Of a DNA stretch of 64,000 bases, positions 45,279 through 55,924 are shown one piece after another. The translations under genes were made by a program, and so were the position numbers. Position 1 is the first letter of the stretch, and each line of letters begins with the position of its first letter. The stretch is from Mucidula mucida (lineage: Eukaryota; Basidiomycota; Agaricomycetes; Agaricales; Physalacriaceae). The stretch lies in the NCBI GenBank assembly GCA_015501055.1, contig JADNYV010000006.1, positions 607,262 through 671,261 on the forward strand, written 5' to 3'. The notes beneath the pieces were generated by a model. That model ran no database searches, was not told where the DNA came from, and saw only the letters and a list, made by a program, of their open reading frames with translations.

Positions 45279-46810
45279 TCATAGCTTTGATGTGTACAAC
45301 GTGGCGGTCTTGAGACACTTTTGAGCTGTCATGACCAGCTCATCCACGCTAGAAGGCGAACATGAGGTCGAGAAGTTGCAGTTGGACGAAAATACTCACA
45401 TATCCTTTGCGGGTTTGATATCCTATTGGAAAACATTGAGCGAGATTGGGTTAAAAGAGGATAGAAGAGGTTACATGTATGGATCCAGCCACTTTGCCCA
45501 TGACCCCTGTCAAGGACCATAAATACATAGAGCGGGCAAAAGGCAAAGCGACATACATCTTGCAGACGCAAGCCGCTTCTCGGGATGTTGCTCTAAATCC
45601 ACCGCATAGGGAATACGTCCGGTGCTCAACAAGTCTTCCTGTTCTCTCCGTTTCTCATGATCCCTACCATCATCGGTCTAGCTATTTCACACTGAAGAGA
45701 GAAGCACGCACCACTCTGCAACATACGGTGTCTTGCGCACACTCATGGGCCTCCCCGAATAAATGAGGGTCTTGGCGACATCATCGTAGCCCGCACTAAC
45801 GACCATGTCCTTGTGCATCCTCGGAGCGCCAGCCTCGACACTCGCCACGAATCGGGTGCCTACCCACACACCCGACGCACCGTACCTTTCGTATGTCAAC
45901 AATGAATTTAAACTCAAAAGAAGAGGCGTACATGAGCGAGGCAGCGAGCCCGCGCCCGTCGGCAATTCCTCCTGCCGCGACGACGAGGACTGGTTCCCCC
46001 GTGAGCGGGCTGACGGCATTCTTGCAGAGGTCGACGACGGAGGGGACGAGGATGGAGAAGGGGATGTCCCCGGTATGGCCACCGGCTTCTCCGCCTTGAG
46101 CACATATCATATCGACGCCTATGTACGGTTAGAGATCGCTCAGAGGAAAAGGGGAGTATACCTTGAGCAAGTGCTTTGGGGACATGCTATAGAACATTCA
46201 GAGAATTACATGGGAAACATTATTTAACTAACCTTGGGATGACCAACCATACTACATACCCGCAATCAACATCTTCTTCATAACAAGAGGAGGAGGAGCA
46301 ACTCACTTCATAACGACCACCCCCGCCTCATGCAAGCGCTCCACCGCCCACTTTGGCGGCACACCGACAGCGCTCACGAACAAGGCAGCACCTCCTTTAA
46401 TAATCACCTCCAAAAGCTCTGGAAGCTGCCCGTCTGTGTAATCCACATTTGTCTTGCGCGCAGAGCCGCCAACCTGGGGTATAAGCAGATCCACTCCAAA
46501 CGGCGCGTCCTTGTCCACAAGATGCGATTTCAAGTGCGCGATCGACGTTTCGAGGAATTGAGGTGTGAGTAGAACGCCGCCAATCACTCCAATACCGCCT
46601 AGGGAGAGTCAAGTCCAAGTTGGTGGAAGAGATACTAGCGCACCTGCATTCGTAACAGCCGCGGCCAGCTCTGGGCCTGCCGCCGTGTCCATTCCTACAT
46701 ACACTCATCATTCGAGTCCCAGGATACACACAAGTAGACGCACCAGCAAGCATAACAGGATGGCGCACCCCAAACACCTTTGTGAGCGGGGTACTGAAGA
46801 CCTGCTCCAT
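45279..46810 (-). CDS. Nitronate monooxygenase B (2-nitropropane dioxygenase-like)
   Basis: Model complement(45279-45348, 45400-45422, 45475-45506, 45557-45663, 45712-45885, 45932-46118, 46162-46186, 46233-46251, 46307-46598, 46644-46694, 46744-46810), 348 residues. Same FMN barrel as NMO-A: HPVMLAGMDTAAGPELAAAV, PFGVDLLIPQVGG, EAGGHTGDIPFSILVP, VVAAGGIADGRGLAASLM, YGASGVWVGTRFVAS. Nine of eleven exon lengths are identical to NMO-A (51, 292, 19, 25, 187, 174, 107, 32, 23 nt); only the first and last differ. All donors here are GT, including the one that is GC in NMO-A. The two genes are in opposite orientation, 10 kb apart. Confidence 0.92.
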
Positions 46811-47198
46811 TGCCTTGTCCCTTTGTGATGGTTGCATGAGCATACTAGTCCAATGAATACAACAAACGTACTTGGGCCTATATATAAGCACATTTAGAGC
46901 GCCCGGCTTGACATACAGTTTCACAACTCCGCGGCGATAGGGTTAATCGCTTGACAAGGTGCAGATCATCAACAAGTCGTGATCAAGGATACAAAAGAGT
47001 TCAAATTCAATTCATTACGGGCAACACAGGACAATGTACAGGCAGAGCAGGATGACTAAATGATAATCATATATAGAGTATAGATCCACACGGATTAGAA
47101 ACAACTCAACGTACACGGAAGAGCAAGGATGATATAAATATAACTGACCAATTCCGGGTGCAAATAAATAGGCAAAAATACAGGATAGGATAGCAGCT
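46811..47198. other. Intergenic, no gene seen
   Basis: About 390 AT-rich nucleotides upstream of NMO-B. No gene supported; likely NMO-B promoter and the 3' UTR of the next gene. Confidence 0.5.
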
Positions 47199-47958
47199 TT
47201 ACAGCATGTCCACCATTTCGTCGGCCGTAGGCAAAGGCAGCGGAATAGCCGCGGGCGACAGAGTACTCGGCGACGGAGAAAAGCGCACAGTCGGCGAAGG
47301 CGTCAGGCTGATCTGGTACGACGCGTGCCGCTGAAACGGATTGCGCGTGTTGTTGCGCGAAATGGGAGATGCTGAGGACCGTTAGAAACGCCTGGCGCCG
47401 ACGAAATCAACTTACAAAGTACACTGGAAGTGAACCACCGGATCCGCTGTCCTTCATCAGCGTCCACCAGCTCAAACTCCACCACACTTTCATTATTCTC
47501 ACTCAGATCCGGGGACTGCGCAAGCGCCCTGGGCGTCTCGCTGGACTCTTCAACATTAAGCAGGCGGCCCTTGAAGCTATAAGAGCGGTCGTGCTGGAAC
47601 GTCGGCAGAGAAGCACTCTTGCGGGCATGGTGCACAGGCGAGCGCGGAGGGAATATAGATGGTCGGAGGATCGACAGAAACTCCTCCAGGGCCTCTGACG
47701 GCAGCGTAGCCCTACAATGATCAGCAAAGACGACTCTATCAAGGGCCCAACAACTCACCTAGGCGACGATCTCGGAGACCCCGTGTCCTTGTCAGACGCA
47801 GAATCGGGGAACAGCCCCGCCAGCTTGAAATCGTCTTGTGCGTTCGCCTCTGGGGCGGACACGAATCGTATAGAGTGGGCGCGGGAAGCAAATGGGCTAG
47901 TCAGCCGCACAGGGCGAGGCGCCACCAGTACGGGATTATCGTTCGAGCTAAAATTCAT
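47199..47958 (-). CDS. Ser/Pro-rich protein of unknown function
   Basis: Model complement(47199-47371, 47416-47711, 47759-47958), 222 residues, phases consistent. Start MNFSSNDNPVLVAPRPVRLT. A helical block ATLPSEALEEFLSILRPSIF and an acidic segment (SVVEFELVDADEGQRIRWF) are followed by a Ser/Pro-rich C terminus with the repeated pattern SPTVRFSPSPSTLSP. Many S-P sites suggest phosphorylation. No domain recognised, but three clean introns support a real gene. Confidence 0.68.
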
Positions 47959-48824
47959 TTTGAGAGGCTAATAAATGCGGGGTAAAGTACGGAGCAAAGA
48001 ATGTGGCAAGGCAGTGGTGATGGCCAAGAACAAGAGGCGACGGGCACAAAGTCGCCCTCACAGAGCTTGTTTGCACCGCTTTGTCTCCACATTAGGTCTG
48101 GACCCATCCGGACCGATCCTTCCGCGTGCCGATCTGCCGATCCGCTTCCACCGGCAACTTGAAAGGCATGTGGCGTACCGTTAAGCCAGTTCTAGAGAAC
48201 TTTCCAGTCCATCTCACTGTTGCCAGCTCGATTGTCTGAGATTTTTTCTCTCCCCTCCCCTCTCTCTTCTCCCAGGGCTTGCACCCATTCAAGCTTCTCG
48301 GGCGCGGCATCCTCGAATGGAGAGCTGAAAAGGCGATCTCGGCGAGTCCGGCATTCTTTCTTATTTTCATGTGTAGCCCAACAAGCAATATCCTGCACGA
48401 CCCGCAATGACTGCATTTGCATAGAGTACTACTGCTTCTCATTTGCGCACAAAAACCGACGATCCCGCCCAATGACCGCTAGCCTAGATTCAGTTATATA
48501 GAACTCCCTCTCAACTCGTCCAGATGGAACCCAGCCTACTAAGTACTTTCCATAGCAGAATGAACACTACTTCCCCATCTCCTTCACACTAAGTAGGGTC
48601 CACAGTAGATGACCTGCAATGCACGGATACGGTTTGGCGAGGCCTCAATCTTAGACTAGCCCATCAAAGGTAAATATATGTCTGTAAGCCTCTGTAAGCC
48701 TACTCACCGAAGAATTAAGTATGGTCAGAAAGCCTTTGACGCGCCGCGTACAACATATTATTATCGTGCTGAATGTCGACTTTTTAGCAGATGGCTCGAA
48801 GAACAGTAGAGAGTATTCAGTGAA
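47959..48824. other. Intergenic, no gene seen
   Basis: About 870 nt without a supported gene. A short tandem CTGTAAGCCT duplication occurs near 48681-48700. Confidence 0.45.
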
Positions 48825-48975
48825 CCGCGTCCTTATGGTCGGGGAGTCGCTGCAGCCCAACGAAGAAAATCACTACGCGATGGCAGAGATGTGATGTTAC
48901 TGTTAATCATTCCCATGTTTCGACATGTACAGACAGGTAATGTCAAAAGTGGCACGTACTTCGACAACTCTCTAG

Positions 48976-49530
48976 CTACTCCCACCATTCTATAAGCAAT
49001 GATCAGATCAGCCCAGTAGGAGCGAGAGGCAAACTCACTATGGATCTCATCAAATTTTGTCCATTCTGCAGGTCTCTTGATATTCATCTTCAACTCCAAC
49101 TCCTTGAGCTTCTCTGCAGGAATTCCACCACGACCACCCACGCTCCAAATGGGGCCACCAGCGCTCTTCATCGCAAAGGAGAAAATATCCAGTTCTTGAC
49201 CGCGGGGGATACCAGGCATCGAAAGGAAGTCGGCGATACGGAGTTGCTCGATGCAGGCAGAAATTTCGTACACAGCCTCATAACGGTTCGGACAACCCGC
49301 CTCCAAAGCGAACTTGTCGTCTACGCGGTATCCGTACACGACGTAACCGCAATTGGAGAGCTCTGCAGGAATGGGTGGCGGTTCCACGAGCTTAACGTCC
49401 GGTCTACGGAAAAGTAAAAAAAGTGCATAACTTGAACTGATGGAAATATATCTACTCGGGTGATGGATATCGAAACGGGACGAATGAGCTCGTCGGAGCT
49501 TTGGGTGGGGGTCGCGGTTTGGGCCGGCAG
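48976..49530 (-). pseudogene. Left copy of the palindromic gene, start codon lost
   Basis: Exons 48976-48989 (14 nt), 49039-49403 (365 nt) and about 49456-49529 correspond to the three exons of the plus-strand copy and keep frame. It encodes DVKLVEPPPIPAELSNCG, then GIPRGQELDIFSF and a KWWE end. Relative to the right copy a net 30 nt has been lost around the initiator ATG, and no other ATG opens the frame upstream. So it is probably not translated from the ancestral start. Family unknown. Confidence 0.65.
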
Positions 49531-49843
49531 GTGAAGGCCACTTAGATAGAAGAGCGAAGTGTGATAGGAACCGCGCACCGGAGGGAAGAGAACAGCATAC
49601 TTGGTGCTGGCAGTGAGTGTTAGAGTTGAAAGACGCGTTCCGAAAACGACCTTGTTGCGTCTTGTGACTGTGGGAGACTGACTTGTAGAAGTTGTACTTA
49701 GCCTCTTTGGGTATGTCATTGTCAGGTTGTCGTCTGTCGTCTTTAAACTCTAACACTCACTGCCAGCGCCAAGTATGCTTTTCTCTTCCCTCCGGTGCGT
49801 GGTTCCCATCACACTTCGCTCTTCTATCTAAGTGGCCTTCAGA

Positions 49844-50425
49844 ATGCCGTTCGAGGAGCGTCCTGCGATCAAGTTCACGCCCAAACCGCGGCCACCACCC
49901 GAAGCTCCGACGAGCTCATTTGTCCCGCTTCGATATCCGTCACCCGAGTAGACATATTTCCATCAGTTATGGCACTTGTTTTCTTACTTTTCCGCAGACC
50001 GGACGTTAAGCTCGTGGAGCCGCCACCCATTCCTGCAGAGCTCTCCAATTGCGGTTTCGTCGTGTACGGGTACCGTGTAGACGACAAGTTCGCTTTGGAG
50101 GCGGGTTTTCCGAACCGTCTTGAGGCTGTGTACGAAATCTTTTCCTACATCGAGCAACTCCGTATTGTTGACTTCCTTTCGATGCCTCTGATCCCCCGCG
50201 GTCAAGAACTGGATATTTTCTCTTTTGCAGAGCATTGCAATGGTGGTCCCATTTGGAGCGTGGGTGGTCGTGGTGGAATTCCTGCAGAGAAGCTAAAGGA
50301 ATTGGAGTTGAAGATGAATATCAAGAGACCTGCAGAATGGTCAAGCTTCGAGGAGATGCATAGTGAGTTTCCCTCTTGCTTCTACTGGTCTGGTCTGATT
50401 GTCGCTTGTAGAACGGAGGGAGTAA
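49844..50425 (+). CDS. Small protein of unknown function, right copy of the palindromic gene
   Basis: Three exons 49844-49947, 49998-50362, 50412-50425; 160 residues. Start MPFEERPAIKFTPKPRPPPE, a proline-rich leader, then a compact region with VVYGYRVDDKFALEAGFPNR, YIEQLRIVDFLSMPLIPRGQ and GGIPAEKLKELELKMNIKRP, ending HKRRE. No signal peptide or membrane segment. The last exon adds only five residues, but the identical intron in the left copy supports it. I do not recognise the family. Confidence 0.7.
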
Positions 50426-50570
50426 CTATCGAAGTATCGTTAAAGCGCTTGCTGTTTGCATCAGCTGTCTGTACTTGGAGCCATATGTGGCTCAGTAATG
50501 ATCAGCACCACCTCTCTGATCGCGTAGATCTTCGTCGAGCTGCAGCGACTCCCCAACCCTAGGACGCGGA

Positions 50571-51460
50571 TGCTTGATCCTCTCTACTGTTCTTGGAGAC
50601 ATCTGTCAAGCGCGTGGTCGACCTTCAGCACGATAATAATTTAAGACAATGCGCGCCAAATGCGTTCTGGTCATAGTTCTCCCCGCCCCGATAGTTTTGA
50701 ATTTACGGGGCACCTGAATGATACTCGCGCTTTCTTGGTTGATCAATTAATGTGCACCACACATTGTTTCCGATAGGTTCTCTACACCCCAAGAATGAGT
50801 ACTAGGCGTTTCCCTCTTCCAATCTCTTCCTGCAGGACACGAGCTTGACAGGACACACACTTCATAGCGCTCGTTTAGATGAATCTGGAGTAAGAACGAT
50901 GATCAAGTATTACATCGTCTGTGTGCATGCAAGAATTCAATCACTGAACGCGCCCCAGCCTTTGCGTACAGCCCAACGACACCGAATTTTTCATTCGGGT
51001 GATGTCGAGGTCTTTCCCGGCCTCGTTCGCGAGGGTGTTTCGTTAACCCACCGCTGGTTCCGACGCACCTTAGCCCGAATCATTCTTTCAGAGCTTTTCG
51101 TAAAGTCCTCTTTGGAAGATAATAAACTAAATCATAGATTCAAACGAAAGGAGGACTCAATGCTACACAAAGAACGTCTTCTCGTCACAGTTGTACAATC
51201 TGTAGTAGCAGCGGCTTTAAGCCCTCATCCGAGAAATCATGTGATGCGCCACACGCTTGAGGGAATTGATGGACACACCAATTGGAGCCAAGTGCGACAT
51301 TTTGTGGAGGCCGCGTCGCCATGCGCGAATATATGGATGCCGCACGTGTCTCAACAGACGTCAACACACCCAGGGGGCTATAAAAGCACGAGTGGTTGCC
51401 CGAACGTACCCCAGAAATTCTTTCTACCGCACCACCAAGTCTAAGCTTATCATTACAAAC
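50571..51460. other. Intergenic, holds the metallothionein promoter
   Basis: No supported gene. The long open frame at 50845-51444 has no protein-like features. The 3' part is the promoter of the metallothionein gene. Confidence 0.5.
51379..51385 (+). promoter_or_regulatory. TATA box of the metallothionein gene
   Basis: TATAAAA lies 82 nt upstream of the metallothionein ATG, after a G-rich stretch. A strong TATA element fits an inducible, metal-responsive gene. No metal-response site was verified. Confidence 0.6.
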
Positions 51461-51675
51461 ATGAACTTTGTATGTTGCCTGTCTCTCTTCGTGGAAGGAG
51501 TGAAGGCTGAAATGTTTCTTGCAGACCGTCGAAGCCCCTGTTAACCAAGCTAGCTGTGGCAACACGACCTGCACTTGCGCTACGTATGTCTTCGCCTACT
51601 CATTGATAGTCAAGAAAGATACTCACACACGTCCATTACAGATGCACTTGCAAGCCCGGTGAATGCAAGTGCTGA
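51461..51675 (+). CDS. Fungal copper-type metallothionein, 33 residues
   Basis: Exons 51461-51469, 51525-51583, 51642-51675. The first exon codes only Met-Asn-Phe. The C-terminal 20 residues carry seven cysteines spaced C-X4-C-X-C-X2-C-X-C-X4-C-X-C, the same seven-cysteine arrangement known from short fungal Cu metallothioneins such as those of Neurospora and Agaricus. It should bind Cu(I) in the cytosol and buffer or detoxify it. Both introns have good GTATGT donors and CAG acceptors, and a TATA box precedes it. The N-terminal extension (TVEAPVNQAS) is longer than in the classic 25-residue forms. Confidence 0.9.
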
Positions 51676-52711
51676 ACGCATCATCCATGTACCACCATCA
51701 TTCCACGAGCCGCTTCCTGTAACATGGAGAATTGTTATATAACCGTGCTGATATACTCGTGAAAGCTCAATGAATCATTGTCGTAAGATACAGATGTACG
51801 GATGTCAGGCCTACAAGTCGCCGTGTCCGCTGACTAGTAGTCCATTCAGTGTGCTGCGTGTATAGGGCCGGAAATTCACACTTCTTTTGACATATATTTC
51901 TGTGGGCTGGATCCAGCTTTAAAAAGTCCTACCAGGTCTTCGAGAGGTTCACCGATCCAGAATGTTTTCCAATTAATATCGTCTTGTCGTAAACGATCGA
52001 CTTGAGGCACTCTAGAAGAATAAAAGCGAAACCCCATGTAATGAAGACGCAGCGAAATCCTTACATTTGTTGCCGTCCTAAGTTTGCCGCATCTCATCAA
52101 GTGGCTACAACGGCAACCTCGCTCTCAGCCCGCTTTTTGTCTTTGCCTAGCTCTGTCCTCAATCGACGGCTTCTTTCGATAATGAACAGACGCCAGATTT
52201 GATCCTCTAAGCCAGCGATGGACAGCCGGATACTCTAATCACCAGAAATCAGCAATGAAAAATAGCGTAAAATAGCGTTGTGCTCGGGACTGGGCGTCTT
52301 CCTGAATGTGTACGCTCGTTCCGTTAAGATAGTGGGCATTGCGTCATCCCCACACCCAGTTGCGCTTTGAGCGACACAATCGTCAACAAGAGGTTAATCG
52401 CAAGCAGCCCGTCGATCGCCTGCAAAGAACGTTGAAGGCTGATACTTCTGCGGAAACAGCCCATTTACCAGTATATTCCAGCGATAGTTCCATGCGCGTT
52501 AAGGCGCGGAATATACCTGTGATAGCCACGTCGTAAGGTCGAGTACAACGTTAGTCCGATTGCTTCTTCCGCGCCAATATGTTATCGGTGAATGCTGGTC
52601 TGTTCGCGCCGTTTCGAGGCAGCGTTGGCTTCAGAAGATCGTTTGACGTATTTGACGGAAGAGCACATGAACCACGGTGACAGTAGATTGGTCGGAATTA
52701 CAACCACGAAC
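51676..52711. other. Intergenic, no gene seen
   Basis: About 1 kb downstream of the metallothionein, up to the dispersed repeat. No supported gene. At about 52620-52675 (minus) a stretch resembles 43318-43350. Confidence 0.45.
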
Positions 52712-53100
52712 AATGCGCTCTCTTGGCTGCCATCCTCGCCCTGTCGCGTAAGCCTTGAACATTTGAATAGCCAGCAAAAACAATTACCAGTGGAGTAGGA
52801 TGTGCGTAGCTGGTGCTGCTGCAGATATACTGGCAGTGCGTCGCATTTGCATCTAGAAACCGATCCTAAACTGGCGATAATTTTGACCGTTAGGCCCTCG
52901 CTGGGTAAAGTGTAACAAAGGTTCACTCGGACGCAACGAATCGGCATTACGATGGGATACTTCATAGGACTATGGGCATGATTCGAGCTCACAATGGTGC
53001 TTTGTGATCGCCCACAAGAGTGATCGCCTCCGTCAACCCACTCTCTGACTGGTGTCAACCAGGAGGTATTCTGAACGAGACTTGTGCCACCGACTGACCG
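52712..53100. repeat. Dispersed repeat, copy 3
   Basis: Same orientation as copy 1 (40545-40920), with few substitutions over the core. It carries no BET4-derived sequence at its left end, which suggests that the repeat boundary lies near GCTCTCTTGGCTGCC. Confidence 0.8.
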
Positions 53101-53354
53101 ACAAGAAGTATCGAGTTCCTAGGATGCAGTGTCGTTGGGCAAAGGTTCTGGTAGGAGTATGATAAGTGGCAAAGCTGTAGTTCGAGTGGCATGCCGCTTT
53201 CGGACCGTTATATGAAGGATACAGACGAGTGGAGACTTTGGCTGAGGGCACCTAGAGCATATAATAGATGGGAAGATTTTGTTCGTGTCGTGACTGATAA
53301 ACGCGTATTACAACGGTGTGCGGAGGAAAGAACTAGAAAGCTCACATGATTGAG

Positions 53355-53895
53355 TTATGTACTGTCTCGCGTCAACCAACTCTCATCCAGCGTGCCCTTG
53401 CCCGTCTCCCGCAACGCCCAAGCCTCGCGGTCCAAGCTCTTGCGCGCTACGTCACAATCGGTGAGAATGTCCTCGATTAGCGCTTCCAGGTTGGCGTAGT
53501 CTTTCTCCTCTCTGATGAATCCTGTCAGCAGCACTCGCATTTCAACGCCGTAGAAGTCAGCCTCAAACTCGTGGAGTACGTGCACCTCTGCCGACCCGCG
53601 CTGTGTTCTTATAAAAGCGGTTGTACCCGATTTCCATGACCATGGGATATACGATGAACTCCGGGGTCGTGGTTCGGTTCGGATGCGACGGGGGCAGACG
53701 CAGGGACGCCCAGCCAAAGTACACCCCGGAATTGATATCAGCAATCCACCGTGTCAAGTTGTCGTCGATGGGGAGGTTGGCAGTGGGGATGCCTAGTTCT
53801 TTAGAGCCGCGCCCGAAGCCACTGATTACTTTGCCTTCCATCTGGTACGGCGCTTCGGGCCCCGTAGAGGCGCCGATGATGAGCGGGCAGGCCAC
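53355..53895 (-). pseudogene. Riboflavin kinase (FMN1-like) with one-base frameshift
   Basis: Residues from GKVISGFGRGSKELGIPTAN (the riboflavin kinase signature PTAN) and SGVYFGWASL up to YNRFYKNTA read in one frame. The rest, from SAEVHVLHEFEADFYGVEMR to the stop at 53355, is in the next frame. One extra G in a GGG run at about 53598 explains the switch. The open frame begins with GTG at 53895; no ATG opens it upstream, and the nearest internal Met is at about 53841, so the 5' end is also unsettled. The enzyme makes FMN from riboflavin and is essential, so either another copy exists or the base is a sequencing error. Confidence 0.75.
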
Positions 53896-55119
53896 GCAAT
53901 CATCAATGTCGGTTATCGCCAGTCATGAAGCTGTAGAGGGCTCATGTGATCGAGTTATCTACCTGAGACGGCGATTGCCGAATAATCTTTTTTCACCTCA
54001 GTCGTCCATGGTCCACTTTCCATTTGCTGCCTTTCGTCGGCTCCTCAAGAGTCAGAACTCTATCGAATAACGAGATCATGTCTTGAACAAGTCACGGTCG
54101 TTCATATTGGCATGGTAAGTACCATCCTACACTTTTTATGTGATGAGAAATTCGTCCAATGAATGGGAAAGCGCTTCAAGTGCGATGCTCTATCTTTCAA
54201 ATCCTAGTTATCCTGAAATCAGTCTTCTCACCTTGCGCATCGTCGAACACTTGACTGACGCCGTCTCCAGAGCAGCCAACACTTGGGTAGACCGCCTCGG
54301 GAACAGGCTCGAAAATATTCCTAGAGTGAGTTTCAAACCCTGCTCTTTCCTTGTGATGACACTTTCGACCATTGAAATGGGATAGCGCTTTTCTGTTGAA
54401 AGCACGATGCTCCTTTTTTTCAAATCCTAGTTATCCTGAAATCCTCTTTTTCCTTGACTGAATTTGGTTTCTTACTTCGCCTTCAGTCATACGCCAAGAT
54501 ATGAATCGCTACAATGTGCAAACAGAAGCTCGCGAATTGACGTATGTTTTGCTTCTGTTTGCGCGTAGGATGTATATGATCGCGTTCATCCAAGACCTCC
54601 CAAGTTGTTCTCCAATCACCATGTCCACTTCCTTCGCTCTCCAGAAGACACTGCTTCCTCTTGAAATTACGAAGAAATTATTAACCAACTTGTTTGTTGT
54701 CTCTTAATCTCTCCAGGCATTGCCATCAAGGCTTGTCGAGATTTGTTTTGGTTCTTGGCAGAAATCATGAAAAATCGAAGGCAGATGCGGAGAAGTGTGC
54801 GAAGGATACGCTGAAGAAACTGTATAGACGGGGGGTCGTTCATGGTTGAAGTTGATAGACGGTGTTAACCCAATGAATTGGGTTCTCGTTGTACATTCAG
54901 ATTATGGTCTTTCTTATTGTTACAGTACTCCCTCTTATATATCGTATTCTTCGAATTTCTACACGGTATTCCGTCTCATGTTGTGGTTTGTTAGCGTAGT
55001 TTGACCATATCCGGCGAAGCGTCAATAATCAAATCCGCTTGCATTTCGCAACCGCTGCTGGCACAGCACCTCCATCCCCTTCCCCCGCATCCCGTTCAGC
55101 TCAACTCTACCCCCCGAAA
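53896..55119. other. Intergenic with relic sequences and a short direct repeat
   Basis: Contains a 26-nt perfect direct repeat (54195-54220 and 54418-54443) inside a longer imperfect one. It also holds an apparent coding relic near 54717-54848. No intact gene is supported. Confidence 0.45.
54717..54848 (+). pseudogene. Possible kinase-like gene fragment
   Basis: One frame reads SRFVLVLGRNHEKSKADAEK and then LYRRGVVHG followed by a stop. The RGVVHG end resembles the start of a catalytic-loop HGD in fungal kinase-like proteins, but the Asp and everything after it are missing. Weak evidence; could be chance. Confidence 0.25.
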
Positions 55120-55924
55120 ATGGCGAAGGGATGGTTCAACCTCGATTCGGCCGCGAGCGTCGTACCAGAAAACCAGTTCTTTGAGGGCGACTCGGCGTTC
55201 AAGTTTCTCGGGCTGTCGCGCACGACACGGCTGTACGGGTTCATAGGCTGGTGAGCAACTCTCTCCTCCGAGCGACTTACTGGGGACATGCACTGAAGCC
55301 CCGCGAAGCTTGGCGGTCGGATTCCTACTGAGCATACTGGGCTCGGTCGTTCTGTTCCTCGGGCAGCTGGGCATATTCGCGGGTGCGTATCATCTTGGGC
55401 TTTGAGGACCCCTCGTATACTGATAACGCTTCTAGTCCTGTATGTTATAGGAACCATCGTGTCTCTCATTGGCACTGGCTTTTTGATTGGGGTGAGCAGC
55501 CTGCGCCGCGACGTCTACTAGGCAACATGGACTTACCCTCGCTTTGCAGTTCCTCAAGCAACTCAAACTGGTGCGCGAATCCCTCCCCGTTGTCTTGTGG
55601 TTGCTGTATACTCAACTTGTCGCAGATGTTCAAACCAGTCCGCGTTATAGCGGCCATTGTTTTCCTGCTATCCATCGTCCTGGTCCTGATTGGGGCCTTT
55701 GTCTTAAACAGCGATGTACGTCCCGTCAGTTTGCTCTTTCCATATGTTCTGACCAAATCTACAGATTCTCTGCCTGAGTATGCGCCACGTTTATCTTGGC
55801 TGTGGCTTGGCTAACCTTTCCCTCAGTCTTCGTAATAATCGAGTATCTGGCCTACACGTGGTATACTCTGTCCTACATCCCTTACGCCCGAACTGCTGTT
55901 ACCAAGGCTGTCGGTCTAGCCTAA
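55120..55924 (+). CDS. SFT2-family Golgi membrane protein
   Basis: Seven exons: 55120-55250, 55309-55382, 55436-55491, 55550-55570, 55626-55715, 55765-55777, 55827-55924; 160 residues. Cytosolic N terminus (MAKGWFNLDSAASVVPENQF), then four membrane segments: GFIGCLAVGFLLSILGSVVL, VLYVIGTIVSLIGTGFLIG, VIAAIVFLLSIVLVLIGAFV and LCLIFVIIEYLAYTWYTL, the last followed by the conserved SYIPYAR. SFT2/SFT2D proteins act in vesicle fusion from endosome to Golgi. Exons 4 and 6 are only 21 and 13 nt. Convergent with glyoxalase II. Confidence 0.9.

Larger units (their letters stand above)
48825..50570. repeat. Large inverted repeat (head-to-head gene duplication)
   Basis: The left arm (about 48825-49635, minus sense) and right arm (about 49735-50570, plus sense) are similar along their whole length: matching promoter/5' block, three exons of the same plan, introns, and even the distal end (CTGCAGCGACTCCCC near both outer edges). 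About 100 nt of unique sequence lies at the centre. Substitutions are scattered, so it is not a recent assembly artefact. Confidence 0.85.

Noticed and set aside
29622..46810. Possible secondary-metabolite or detoxification cluster (dehydrogenase, two nitronate monooxygenases, glycoprotein)
   Set aside because: No core synthase, and the genes are interleaved with housekeeping genes in mixed orientation; proximity of the NMO genes is explained by duplication.
50845..51444. Open frame of 199 codons upstream of the metallothionein
   Set aside because: No protein-like pattern; it overlaps the metallothionein promoter including its TATA box.
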